From: Plantago ovata
Taxonomy: Eukaryota; Streptophyta; Magnoliopsida; Lamiales; Plantaginaceae
Reading direction: 5' to 3'
Length of the DNA: 64,000 bases
Assembly (NCBI GenBank): GCA_028274465.1
Contig: CM051457.1
Span: 66,934,496 to 66,998,495 of the forward strand
The notes beneath the pieces are model-generated. The model saw nothing but the letters and a program-made list of their open reading frames with translations, was not told where the DNA came from and searched no databases. Positions within the stretch are counted from its first letter, which is position 1. Every line of letters begins with the position of its first letter. This document shows positions 12,528-23,374 of the stretch, in pieces. A program made the position numbers and the translations under genes.

Positions 12528-12705
12528 CAGCCTGCGCGACGCAATCGGCGGTCGGCCGCCTGCGTGCCGCGCCTGCAGCCGTAGGCGCACAGGCGCCTGC
12601 GGCACCGCAGGCGCCGTACCCGCGGCGCGGGCGCCGGGCGCTTGCGCCCGTGCCTGCGTGTCACGGGCACCGGGCGCCCGGGGCCGCAGGCACCGTGGGG
12701 AACGG
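12528..12705. repeat. GC-rich palindrome island in the COP-1 leader
   Basis: About 180 bp of very high GC content in AT-rich surroundings. It includes a perfect 11-bp stem (GGCGCCTGCGG / CCGCAGGCGCC, loop CA, 12592-12615) and further short palindromes such as GGGCGC-TTG-CGCCC around 12635-12650. AT-rich inverted repeats related to ATATATATTTATT flank it (12502-12520 and 12710-12729). Reading frames on both strands here are compositional. Confidence 0.7.
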
Positions 12706-13067
12706 ATGTATTAATAAATATATATATTTTCCGGGTTGGACCCAAAATTGAATTTTGAAAATTTTGAGGATTGAATTTTATATTTGGAATATAAATATAA
12801 TTTAATTGTAATTGTTTTTAACTAGAGGGGTTAAATTTAATTAGTATAAAGTTAAAGGGCTTATTTGTAATTTAACAATTTATTGTTTATTGCAAATTAG
12901 TCCTTCTACTTTTGAATTTTAGATTTAACACCTCCAAGGTTTCAAAAATTACAATTAAGTCCTTTGGGTTTTTTCGAAAATTGCTACTTGATCAATAGAA
13001 TTTTCGATTTTTCAATCTATTCCAAATTTTCAATTATTTCATAGAGATTATAAGTATGGGATTATAA

Positions 13068-13348
13068 TGTAACGACCCGACCGATCCGGCCGGCGTGGCT
13101 ACTCATGGGCGCTCTCCAGGGTGATATGCTGGCCCCACAGACCAACAAGGGTTCTAATCCGCGCACTTTGTCCTCACTCGTGCGCGCACCGGGAACTTCC
13201 CAGTGGGTCACCCATCTTAGAATTGCTCCAGAGCAAGCACGCTTAACTCTGAAGTTCTTCTAGGTGGATTCCCGAAAAGAAAGGTGCACCTTGATGGTAT
13301 GAGTAGCGTTCTCAACCCTTTTAAGCTTATGAAATCTGGGGCGTTACA
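13068..13348 (-). repeat. Cassandra 3' LTR with 5S rRNA-like domain
   Basis: The 5S-like segment is about 13190-13260 on the minus strand. It keeps the A-box region AGTTAAGCGTGCTTG and the intermediate/C-box region GATGGGTGACC..CTGGGAA of plant 5S genes, that is, the internal RNA polymerase III promoter. Confidence 0.85.
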
Positions 13349-13477
13349 ATCTACCCCCCTTAAAGCCTCGACGTCCTCGTCGAGCGCCTTAAGTGGTGGG
13401 GGTGACAAACTGACAATAACCTTTACCAACCGTCCACCCGATGCGGGCTTTGGGTTGATCTAGGCTCTGATACCATT

Positions 13478-13758
13478 TGTAACGACCCGACCAATCCGGC
13501 CGGCGTGGCTACTCATGGGCGCTCTCCAGGGTGATATGCTGGCCCCACAGACCAACACGGGTTCTAATCCGCGCACTTTGTCCTCACTCGTGCGCGCACC
13601 GGGAACTTCCCAGTGGGTCACCCATCCTAGAATTGCTCCAGAGCAAGCACGATTAACTCTGAAGTTCTTCTAGGTGGATTCCCGAAAAGAAAAGTGCACC
13701 TTGATGGTATGAGTAGCGTTCTCAACCCTTTTAAGCTTCTGAAATCTGGGGCGTTACA
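13478..13758 (-). repeat. Cassandra 5' LTR with 5S rRNA-like domain
   Basis: Second copy of the LTR; the 5S-like segment is about 13605-13671 on the minus strand. The A-box region has a single change (AGTTAATCGTGC instead of AGTTAAGCGTGC), which may weaken the Pol III promoter in the copy that would drive transcription. Confidence 0.85.
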
Positions 13759-13881
13759 GTTAATTTTCATAATGAAATTATGAAGTCATTTGTCATCCAC
13801 ATAGGCTACTACTTGTTTCATATTCTCGATATGCTATTGTTTGACAATGCATGTTTAAATACCAAGTATTTTACTTTCCGT

Positions 13882-14050
13882 TCGACCGCTATGCATGCGA
13901 GGGTAGGCGGCGCCCTCTTATATGTCGGACCGCATATTTATGTATGGGTAGGCGGCACCCATTATGTGCTTGACCGCGTTTAGAACTAGAATGGATAGGC
14001 GGCATCCATTACGTGTAGACCGCTCATGCATGATGGGTAGGCGGCGCCCT
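13882..14050. repeat. Four imperfect tandem units with hairpin GGGTAGGCGGCACCC
   Basis: A unit of roughly 45-50 bp occurs four times: a short GACCGC word, then GGNTAGGCGGC flanked by complementary arms. The arms covary: GAGGG/CCCTC, ATGGGT/ACCCAT, ATGGAT/ATCCAT and GGG/CCC around a constant TAGGCGG loop. It lies in the COP-1 leader. Confidence 0.7.
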
Positions 14051-14114
14051 TATTTGTTTGTAGATGACTGATAACAACCCTCAAGCGACAAGCCCCAACC
14101 AATATAAGTACAGA

Positions 14115-14241
<127 letters not shown>

Positions 14242-14652
14242 TTCTGAGATGCTTTCCATAGGGTGCTTTAATTCTGAACTTTCATTGCGTTGGCGACCTC
14301 GTCTTACAGCCTCGCAGTGATCGTCAGATTAGAGTAAGCTATGGTTCTGACTTACTGCATATTGTATCTAGCGACCTCGATAGGTACAGTATATAGGGCA
14401 TCGGTCATATTATGCTATTCGACCAGCCCCCGTTGGAGTATAGCATAGTATGGATTTGGATATTGGCCACTACGTAACTTGTTGGACATTACCCGTATGT
14501 TTGTTGTGAGGGCAAGCATATGTGAAAATAGTGGGAGCTAAACAGCTAAAGGACCTTGTTGTTTAGTTAAGTTGACTGTGTATTTAGAAATAATATTTCA
14601 ATAGTTGATTTATTATTTTCGTTCTATATTATTTCTCCTTAGGATATTAGAA

Positions 14653-16626
14653 ATGGCTATACCGTCCTCCGAGCTTGTTGCCAACTTGGAGTTGCAAAAG
14701 CTAACAGGACCAAACTACGTGGATTGGATCCATGAGGTACGAAAGGTGCTATGGTACAACGAAGTTGCGTACGTCTTGGACGAACCTATCCTTCCACCTC
14801 CCACTGAATTCACTACGGCAACCTATGATTGCTATTATGAATTGGAAGTGGAAAGGGCCGAGTTTGTAAAGAACTTGTTGCTGAATGCTATGTCTGACAA
14901 TATGGTTGGACCATGTCGAGACAAGGAACCATATGAGATTGTGAAATATCTCTCCTCATTCTTGGATACTCCAAGGATGTGTGAAGGGTTCGAAGCTATC
15001 AAGATCATGCTTATCAAAAGGCTTGGGACAGAAGAGCTGTCGACTGAACAAGTCAAGTCATTGATTGACTTCCTATTACAACTTGTTGGATATGGATTGG
15101 AGCTAGAAGCTAAGGCTTCCATTATCTTGATCGTGCAAATATTGTTGCAATCTATTCACGATCCCAATGTTGGGGTAGCAACAGAGTTGATTGCTGAGAG
15201 ACCCATTGCCAACAAATTCCTAAGGGTCAATCGTAGACCCAAAAGAAGAGGTGGCAAGAATTGGCGCTATCGTAGGATGGCTGAATTTCGACTTAGGATC
15301 GAGATTTGTCTCTATTGCAAGCTCAAGGGCCACTGGAAGAAAGATTGCCCTAAGCTTAGGGCAGATCAAGCTAAGAAGCCACCGGCTTCTAGCTCAGGTA
15401 TGTTTGTTATTGAAATGAATATGACTACTTTTGACTCCAATGGTTGGGTATTAGATACAGCCTGTGGCTCACACATTTGTAATAATGTGCAGGGACTAAT
15501 TGATCACAGGCTAGTCAAGCAAGGTGAAATCGACTTGCATGTTGGGAACGACAATCCAGTTGAAGCCAAACGCATTGGACGTAGCAAGATAGATTTACCT
15601 TCGGGACAATGTTTAGAACTTGATAATGTTTATTTTGTTCCATCCATTGTCAGAAATATTATTTCCATTCCATTGTTAGACAATATGGGTTTTTCTTTTC
15701 GATTTGCAAATAATACTTGTTATTTCTTCATTAAATGATCAGTATTATGGAAAAGCTCGTTTGGTGAATGGTTTATATATTTTGCAAAGTAGTCTACCTT
15801 TATTTCAAATACATAACAAACAACCGTCTTCAAGTAGGAAGAATAATCCATCTTATGTATGGCATTGTCGGCTAGGCCATATCAATGAAACACGGATTCA
15901 AAGACTAAGGAAGTTGGACTACTTAGAACCATTTGATTTTGAATCATATGGTACATGCGAATCATGTGTTAAGGGTAAGATGACGAACAAACCTTTTGTT
16001 GGACAAGGTGTTCGTGCCACTCGCTGCTTAGAGCTCATACATACCGATGTATGTGGACCTTTTAAAGTCCATGCGCGTGGGGGTTATCCTTACTTCGTTA
16101 CCTTTACTGACGATTTCTCAAGGTATGGATATATTTATCTTATGAAGAATAAATCCGAGACCTTTGGGAAATTCAAGGAGTTTAGGAATGAGGTCGAGAA
16201 TGAATTGAACCTAAGAATAGTCACTCTTCGATCAGATCGAGGAGGTGAATACCTTAGTGAAGAATTTATCGACTACTTGAAGGAAAATGGAATTCAATCA
16301 CAATGGACTCCTCCTGGAACACCACAGTGAAATGGTGTGTCTGAGAGGAGGAATCGAACCCTGTTAGACATGGTAAGATCATTGATTGGATTCTCGACTC
16401 TTCCAAAATATCTGTGGGGATATGCACTACAAACTGCAATCTACATTCTGAATCGTGTACCATCTAAATCAGTGGAGAAAACTCCTTATGAGTTATGGAA
16501 GGGAAAGAAGCCCTCACTGGGCTATCTTAGACCTTGGGGCTGTCCTGCGATAGTCAAACGGATGCTCACTGATAAGTTAGATGCCAAGGGATGTCAAAGT
16601 ATATTTCATAGGCTATCCTCGTCAGA
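14653..16626 (+). pseudogene. COP-1 gag-protease-integrase (first part of polyprotein), broken
   Basis: The start is taken at ATG 14653 (MAIPSSELVANL) after the leader. Domains in order: copia-type Gag; a CCHC zinc knuckle CLYCKLKGHWKKDC (about 15310-15350); a retroviral-type protease with WVLDTACGSHIC (about 15446-15480); the GAG-pre-integrase zinc motif (WHCRLGHIN..CESCVKGK); and the integrase core with HTDVCGPF, LRSDRGGEYLSE and SERRNRTL, giving the D,D,E residues. Lesions: a frameshift near 15735, an in-frame TGA at 16328 in the [14 protein letters not shown] region, and interruption by ATH-1 at 16626. Reading resumes at 44830. Confidence 0.9.
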
Positions 16627-17899
16627 TGATGAATGTGTATTTTACACTTTCATTCGAGTCTTTTTCACCTATTTTAGCTATCCTCTATGTTAATTTAGCT
16701 ATATTTTAATGCGTTTTATTAGAATAGTGTCACGTTTCCCTTTAGATTTTATTTTATAGGTTTTGGTTGAAATTCGAAGATTTCCGGGCAATTATATTGA
16801 AGTTGACAAGGAATTGGTGTTCCAGAAGCCTATTTGGAGTATCTGAAGGTTTCCGGATAGGATTTGAAGTCTAGGGGCCGAATCTGGAGGTTAGAAGGCT
16901 ACTAGAAGTTAGAAACCGAGTCCGAAAAGGGGAAGAAATCCAAAAACGCGTCGAAAACGCGGAATTCCGCGAGTTTTTCTCTGGGGCGAACCGCCCCACA
17001 CCGGGCGAACCGCCCCATAGTATTTCGGGGCCTATATATGGTTGCTCAGTTTTCTCCGAAAATTATATCTTTCCAGACCTACTTTCTCACCTCTCTCTAT
17101 AGTTTTAGGTAGGAACTTCCCGGGGCCTGTCCTGGGAGTTCTGTAGCTTAGGGGATACTTTTTCATAGCAGATTGGAGCTCGTAGGATCACAATTCTTCG
17201 GAGATTGACAACCTTCGGTAACTTGTTTCTTACAGTTTAATCTACTTATTTTATATATCTTTCAATATGTTTTCTTCTATGATTTCTGTTGATTGCATGC
17301 CTATTATGAGTAGCTAAACTTATCGTTGATGGTAGTATGTGAATTCTTAGCGAAGGGAAGGTAATCATGCTAATGGCTATATCGCGCATTATACTCCGTG
17401 TCATTGCTTTATTTCGTTGATCAGGCACATCCTAAATTCTCGTATGTTGTATTAATTATTATGCACAATTGGACACTTGTCGACCATCAGACCAATTATC
17501 TTCGTAGTGTTGAATAATTACGGAACACAATAGGACAATAGTGATTGACTTGTCAGACCAATTATCTTCGTAGTGCTTAATATTTGCAACAGGACACTAG
17601 ATTGATTCAAAGATCTCTATGCAAGACCGAGGAATTTATGCATGATTATCAACCCGTTATGCTAAGAAGGAACATACTATCACCAATCTCCATTATCTGT
17701 TAGAAAAGCCCCTTGCTATCTGTCTGCTGTTTTTATATTCTAAATTAAATTTGATAAAGCTAGTATAGTCCTGAGAGAACGACACTCGAGTCATTCTACT
17801 GCTACACTACGGTTTTCGTTGTAGTTGTGGATTGCCTTTGGCTAATTACAAATTTATTTGATTCGTTCGCGTTGGAGCACAACATCCGCGCGTTCATCA
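16627..17899 (+). repeat. ATH-1 5' LTR (1,273 bp)
   Basis: Starts TGATGAATGTG and ends CGTTCATCA, giving an extended terminal inverted repeat (TGATGAAYG). TATATATA-type promoter sequence at 17033-17038 lies about 17-50 bp downstream of a pair of GGGGCG/CGCCCC hairpins (16983-17016). The LTR differs from the 3' copy by a few substitutions, about 14 extra bases near 17667, and an inverted hairpin core. A small frame on the minus strand (17246-17428) is shared with the other LTR and not considered coding. Confidence 0.93.
16983..17016. repeat. Paired GGGGCG-AAC-CGCCCC hairpins upstream of the ATH-1 TATA box
   Basis: Two hairpins in direct succession are separated by a core that reads CGCCCCACACCGGGCG. 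At the same place in the 3' LTR the core is reversed (see 43926-43961). Confidence 0.85.
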
Positions 17900-17902
17900 A
17901 AT

Positions 17903-17920
17903 TGGCGCCGTTGCCGGGGA
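17903..17920 (+). other. Primer-binding site, tRNA-Asp (ATH-1)
   Basis: TGGCGCCGTTGCCGGGGA, three bases after the LTR. It is complementary to the 3' end of tRNA-Asp, the primer typical of Athila elements. Confidence 0.88.
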
Positions 17921-18067
17921 CTATACTCCTTTTTCCGTTTAATTAGTTTATATTTACAGCTTTAGATTCCTAATTCTACTAGTTTTAGTTTTCCTTTTTA
18001 ATCTCTCTCTGATACTGCTTTCCTAGTCTATTTCTAATCACCTTTCCTAGTCTGTTACAGATTGTGT

Positions 18068-20191
18068 ATGCCGCATACACGTTCTGCAGGAACACCGCTT
18101 GCTGATTCAATTGCTGAGATCGACAGAGTCTACCACCAAAGAAGGCGACTACTTGAAAGGCGCGCACTAGAGGAAATAGAGGATACCGATTTCTCTGAAT
18201 CTCTACACATTCTTTTCAAGGAAATCGACGGAATGGCAGAAGCTAGACCACTGAAGGCATGGGTTCAACCCACCAAGGATCGTATGAGGGGACCGGCGAT
18301 TGTTTTTCGTCTGCAACCCGAGATCTGGAGATCAAGAACCACGCATTCCAACAACTTCCGAGGTTCTATGGCTTATCAAGGGAAGATGTGATGGGGTACT
18401 TGCACGATATCGATGATTTTGTCAACCAACTCCCACGACCCGGAGCTGACATAACCACGGATGAGTTAAGGATGAAGGTTTTTGCTATGGGGCTTGGCGA
18501 CAGAGCCAAGTCATGGTTAAGTTTTCTTCCAGCAGGCTCGCTGGACACTTGGGAAAAGGTTTTTCAGCTTTCATGGAGAAATACTTCCCTCACACCTTGA
18601 CTACCGCGCTAAAGGCGCAGATCACTGGATTCAAACAGGACTATGATGAGACCATCTACACCGCGTTCGAGAGGTTCCAAGATCTCACGAACAAGTGCCC
18701 ACACCATGGTTTTGAACTTTCCGACCTAGTCCAACACTTCTACAATAGACTAACCTTCGAGAACCAACAAGTGGTGGATTTCCAATGCCGAGGCAATATT
18801 TGGGAGGAAACCGCAGAAGCCGTCTGGGCAGTTTTCGAAAGGCTTGCTAAGGGTTCACAGTTCAAGGACCCAAGAGCAATGGTTAGGAGACGTGGACCTG
18901 AAGCTCCACCGACTCAAGACGCCCCTATGTATAGGAGGAATGGGGATCAATTCGAGTGCTTTACCAACGAATTGAAGCAAGTCCTCAAGAGCGCCACCGG
19001 AACAACTGTTTCAAACGAAGTATGCCGAATATGCAAGAACTATGGGCATGGGGCTCACATGTGTAGATCGGAGCTGGCATACGATGATGGCACTAGGCTC
19101 GAGGAGGCGAAGAAGAAGCCTTTGCTACGGAGTTTGGTACTCAAGAAGTTAGCTACGGACAAGACAGTATGAATCCTCGAGGTGGATTTTGGAGAAGGGG
19201 ATTCCGAAACAATCAAGGATATGCACCGGCTAATCAAACTTATGGACCTAACCAAGACCGTAGTAGGCTAAACTATGGTAATGATCACTGTGAAAACCCC
19301 ACTCCGAGAGAGCCACCGAAGTCGAAGTCGACTCAACTGATGGAGAACTTGCAAAAGATGGTCGATCACACACAAAGTTTTCTCAAACATTATAAAGAAG
19401 ATTCCGAGAAGACTAGGGCAAGGCTTGATAGGTTGGAAGAGAGCACTAGGCTTGCCCATCAAAAGATGCAAGATTTGATCGACCGAGGAGCAAGTAGGCA
19501 ACAAGGCAAACTGCCTAGCAGCACTGTGAAGTCAAATGCCATTACATTGGCTGGTGATGTACCTGACGAAATCACCATCAGGAAGGTCGTTAGGTGCGAG
19601 TGTTGCATGAAGGACCTTGATTCTGACGCAAGTGATGAGGAGCAAGAGGATCCCGAACCACTCCCTAAAAGTTTCGATATTAAAGTAGGGATTGGTGAGC
19701 TTGAAGATGTCCGTGCCACACTAGACACGGGATCCTACTCAAACATAATCCCATTGAATGTGTTTGAAAAGAGTAACCTTGGGAAACTATCTGAGCAAAG
19801 GGCTATTGTGCAACTGGCGGATGGATCCTTTATGAAACCCGAAGGCGTTGTGAAGAATGTATTAGTCAAAATTCGTGAAGCCTCTGTGTACACCGATTTT
19901 GTAATTATGCCGGCATCAGCACCAAGAACGGGGGATGTCATACTCTTAGGACGAACATTCTTGACTAAGCTACGCTCCGTGATGGACATCTACCAAAGGA
20001 CTTGCACTATCGAAGTGGATGGCAAGCAACATGTGTTGCAAGCCATATCCGATCCACCTGATCCACCCGATATTTCTAACACTATTGATTACAGTGGTCT
20101 TAACGTCTATGTTCACTCTTATTCACAGGATCGAGGCACGGGAAGGAGACTCGTGAAGGGGAAGTCTAGTACCCTCAGAAGGAAAAGATAG
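18068..20191 (+). pseudogene. ATH-1 gag-protease, frameshifted
   Basis: The start ATG at 18068 gives MPHTRSAGTPLAD, parallel to MPRTRTGEP in ATH-2. The reading frame changes near 18310, 18560 and 19170, so three frameshifts are needed relative to the ATH-2 homologue. The gag core (FYGLSREDVMGYLHDIDDF, MGLGDRAKSWL, KCPHHGFE) is followed by a CCHC knuckle CRICKNYGHGAHMC (about 19021-19063). Next come a Gly/Arg/Asn-rich linker (YGPNQDRSRLNYGN) and an aspartic protease with TLDTGSYSNIIP (about 19720-19755). Its active site is the classical D-T-G, whereas ATH-5 has D-L-G. The frame stops at 20189 with no RT following. Confidence 0.85.
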
Positions 20192-21344
20192 GCGAAGACA
20201 GGAGTCGAGTCAGGGACTTTAAACAATGGCGCTATCCGGGAGGCAACTCGGGGTTTTTATCGCTTTCTTTACCGCTTTATTGCATGCATTCATACTTGAA
20301 CAATTTGCTTTTCATATGTGAATTTGTTCGGTTTTGGGTCGTATGTGCTTATGTTGTGTTCGAGTGCGACTTTTCGAGTGACTTTTTGAGGAAAAATGAT
20401 TTTTCAGGGACTAAAAACTGCATTTTTATTTCAAAAAAACGTTCGTCTCCCACCTAGGAGTGGGGGGCGAATCGCTCCACGTCCAGAGCGCGCGCGCGCT
20501 TTGGGCGTGCGGGGCGGTTCGCCCCGCACGGGGCGGTCCGCCCCAGGTGTGGGGCGAACCGCCCCACACCTCCAGAATGTAAACAACGGGGGTTTCTTCC
20601 CCAAACCCCCATTTTTCTCCATTTTCATCTTCCAAACTCCAAAATTTCCTCCATATTCAAAATAACTTCAAATCTTCATAACTTCTTCATCTCTCCATCA
20701 TTTTGTGTGTTCTTTAGCTTCATTCGAAGCCCGTTACGTGCTCTATCTTTCTATCCGAACAAATTTCTTCCTAGCTCATTCAATTTCCGGATTTGAGGTA
20801 TTATCACATGAACCCTAATTTTTACAATTTGGGTATTTTTTTGATTTATGCTTCAATTAGGCTTGTATGATGTATGGGTTGATGTTTTATGTGATTAGAT
20901 TCATTATTCATTGTCAATTACATGTTCAATTAGGCTTGGTTTGATGATTTGAGATTTTTGCTAATTGGATGATATATGTCTTGTTAGGGAAATGTCTCTC
21001 TTACTTTCATTCCATGCTTAAAAATGTGTTTATTGATATGATATTGATGGATGTATTGGTAGAATGCATGAATGATGAATTTGAGGTTTTATGCTAGATT
21101 TTTGATTTTTATGGTATGGATTGAACCTTGTGATTCAAGGCATTTTGTTGTTAACAAGAGCATAATGTGATATGTTATTGTAGTAGTTACATTGATATGT
21201 TGCGTAATGAATTAGCTAGGCTAGGCTTTGGGTTTTTGAGGTGTTTGATTTTTGAGAATATTACTCGTTTGTTCACTCGTATATTTACATATGCATAGGT
21301 CTGTTTTGCATCGTACAAGATACTAATTGCTGTTTGTAGGAATC
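20192..21344 (+). other. ATH-1 intergenic leader of the third ORF with hairpins and a likely intron
   Basis: Non-coding. It has a conserved block (GGGAGGCAACTCGGGG near 20237, also found inverted at 38823-38839 in ATH-2), the GC hairpin array at 20447-20570, and a probable 5'-UTR intron 20798-21339 (TTTGAG|GTATTA ... TTTGTAG|GAATC) ending six bases before the ATG. AT-rich intron-like composition supports this. It would allow the third ORF to be made from a spliced mRNA. Confidence 0.6.
20506..20570. repeat. Three perfect GC hairpins in tandem (ATH-1 leader)
   Basis: The stems are CGTGCGGGGCG/CGCCCCGCACG with loop GTT (20506-20530), GGGGCG/CGCCCC with loop GTC (20530-20544), and GGTGTGGGGCG/CGCCCCACACC with loop AAC (20546-20570). 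A weaker related unit GGGGGGCGAATCGCTCC lies at 20463-20478, followed by a GC-alternating run (20489-20499). Confidence 0.9.
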
Positions 21345-22649
21345 ATGGCACCGAGGACAAGGAGAGCTGGCTCTAGCAAAAAGGGGAAGGGAGTGGCATC
21401 AAGCTCCCAACCATCTCACCATTTGTACGAGTTGTCTGCCGCTGCGATAGAGGTGCGACAAAGGCTAGAGGCGGAGATGGCCGACGGAGGAAGGTCGATC
21501 ATCCCAGATAGGAGGATTGACATTCCTGAGTCCGCAGTGGATAGAGCAGGATATAGGACGCTGTCACGTTTGGGGTCACAAAGGAATTGGGCATGGTACA
21601 GTTCCAACAGGTTCAAAGGTTACGACGAGAGCCTCCTCCAAGAGTTCTACGCTGGATACACGGATCTCGAGGAGAAGAATGGGGTGCTAGTCCGAGGCCT
21701 GATTATACCGTGGAACCCAGAGTACATTTCTTCCATCATCCATTTCGGGAACCCGGAATTCACAGGGAGCGACCATGCCTACCTGTATTCGAGGACCTCT
21801 AGGGGGATAGGGAGACACATCACAGACGGGATCTGCAACAGGGAGTACCGATATCCGGAAATCGGGGCAGAACCTGGACGGATCAGTTATAGCGACCTTA
21901 GCATTGAAGCTAAGGTGATGATGAAATTTTGCATCTACGACTTGATCCCGAGGAAGAATGACACATGGATTCAGCCCTACTACGCTGAGCTCCTCTACTG
22001 CCTCATAGACGGACATCAGATCGACATAGGGCACATTATGTATGAGGAGTACAAGCGCCACTGGGAAAAGAAGAGGAAGGCTTTCATCTTCCCAAGCTTC
22101 ATCACAGCCTACTGCATATATCATGGGGTCGATGATATTGAGGAGGGGGATTGCGAGGTCGCTGCCCTTTCACCCTCGACCATTGAGGTGCAGCTCAACA
22201 GGTATCAGTTGAAGAACCCCACAGCTGTCGCTGCTGATGTAGGAGCACCATTCCAGCCAAATGATTCCGATCATGAGGATGCTATGGAGGCTGATGTTGG
22301 CGAAGCCCCTATCCCAGATATCCCGTTTGTCCATCGAGCACCGCATGCACCACCTCGAGCACCACATGGCTCTAGAGGATTTGACTTCTCTGAATTCCGT
22401 ACCTACCTCGACGGTCATTTCGACAGAATTGATGCCAACAACGCGCCCATGCGACAGGACCTCGACAGGCACATTGTCCAGCACAACCGCGATTGGGAGA
22501 TATTCGAGGAGCATCGCCGAGAGGATAGGCAGCAGATGTGGGAGCAGCAACAGCTCATCCAACAACAGCAGGAAGCTCTACGACAGTCCAATGAGCTCAT
22601 GAATGACATGTGGAGCGACTTTTATGGGGACTACCATCCCGATGATTAG
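21345..22649 (+). CDS. ATH-1 third ORF (env-like position; putative plant transposon protein domain)
   Basis: An intact 434-aa frame. ATG 21345 is chosen because it follows a good splice acceptor and gives a basic N-terminus (MAPRTRRAGSSKKGKG, nuclear-localisation-like). Residues about 80-230 resemble the family annotated as putative plant transposon protein: W..N..F....LLQEFYAGY near residues 81-105, a V.VRGL.I motif near 115-121, then a helical domain. An acidic linker follows, then a Gln-rich coiled coil (about 395-425). I see no signal peptide or membrane segment, so an envelope function is not supported. Its role is unknown. It is the only long undamaged frame in ATH-1, which contrasts with the frameshifted gag-protease upstream. 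Confidence 0.75.
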   Translation: MAPRTRRAGSSKKGKGVASSSQPSHHLYELSAAAIEVRQRLEAEMADGGRSIIPDRRIDIPESAVDRAGYRTLSRLGSQRNWAWYSSNRFKGYDESLLQEFYAGYTDLEEKNGVLVRGLIIPWNPEYISSIIHFGNPEFTGSDHAYLYSRTSRGIGRHITDGICNREYRYPEIGAEPGRISYSDLSIEAKVMMKFCIYDLIPRKNDTWIQPYYAELLYCLIDGHQIDIGHIMYEEYKRHWEKKRKAFIFPSFITAYCIYHGVDDIEEGDCEVAALSPSTIEVQLNRYQLKNPTAVAADVGAPFQPNDSDHEDAMEADVGEAPIPDIPFVHRAPHAPPRAPHGSRGFDFSEFRTYLDGHFDRIDANNAPMRQDLDRHIVQHNRDWEIFEEHRREDRQQMWEQQQLIQQQQEALRQSNELMNDMWSDFYGDYHPDD

Positions 22650-23374
22650 TCCTTCCACATGTCCACTCTCAGCCGACCGAGGCCAAACCCTTCGGTAACA
22701 TCTAGTATCACTTCTTATTACTCATTCTCTTTTGCTAGGGGCTAGCTTAAGAATCGTAAGGGGGATGGGATGTGAACCATGATGTTAAGTATTGTTTGGC
22801 TTTGTGTTGATTAGTATCTTGTTCTTTATTTGCATTTGCATTTGCACGTTTACCGCTTTCTTAGATTTTTAGGTTGCATTTCACTACATTCATCCTAGGA
22901 TAGTCTTGCATGTTTTATATGGAGTGTATTGCCGAATTTTTTGAACTTTTTTATTGGGTAGATCAACTAACTATGCCATTAATCGTATGCTTCATCTCTA
23001 TGAATTTGTTTGAGGCTTTTCTCGCTTGGCTTGTCACATTTTATGTATTTCACTTAGTTAAGCTTGGTAGTCTCGACATCACTTAGTGGTGTTTTCTCTA
23101 CTGCGGTTCACGAAGGCCTTTATAATAGGATGATGCATGTTAGGGTCTTATGGTTGTTTCCCGAGTAATTATGTACCTAAGAGGCAACAAGTCTTCACCA
23201 TGCTTTGAGATTGCTAAATGCCTAGGAAGGAGGTAGTGTGAGGTTGTGTGATCCTTTGTTTATAACCTATTCTTCCGAATAGGTTTGGGGAGGGGGTTAC
23301 ACCGTCATTAGACTTGTTTCTGTTTTTCATTTTCGTATCGTGAGTTTATTTTTCATTTTTCGTGAATTTTTGTG
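22650..23374 (+). other. ATH-1 3' region, left part
   Basis: Non-coding. It contains the hairpin AACCTATTC/GAATAGGTT (23264-23285) followed at once by a G-rich purine tract (TTTGGGGAGGGGG), as in the ATH-2/3/4 3' regions. It ends at the ATH-2 insertion; TTGTG (23370-23374) is the left target duplication. Confidence 0.75.

Larger units (their letters stand above)
13068..13758 (-). mobile_element. CAS-1: Cassandra TRIM retrotransposon (5S rRNA-bearing)
   Basis: Two 281-bp direct repeats starting TGTAACG and ending CGTTACA flank a 129-bp interior. On the minus strand the interior begins with a Met-tRNA PBS (TGGTATCAGAGC, 13475-13464) and ends with a purine tract complementary to 13349-13361. 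There is no coding capacity. Each repeat contains 5S rRNA-derived sequence, the hallmark of Cassandra elements. The flanks (TATAA on the left, GTTAA on the right) do not form a perfect target duplication. The LTRs differ at roughly six positions, about 2%, so the insertion is fairly recent. Confidence 0.88.

Noticed and set aside
12452-12751. Overlapping ORFs on both strands rich in Ala/Arg/Pro
   Set aside because: Created by the GC-rich palindrome island; no family resemblance.
13190-13671. Two minus-strand 5S rRNA genes
   Set aside because: Only about 70 bp of each resembles 5S rRNA and both sit inside 281-bp LTRs of a Cassandra element; not functional 5S genes.
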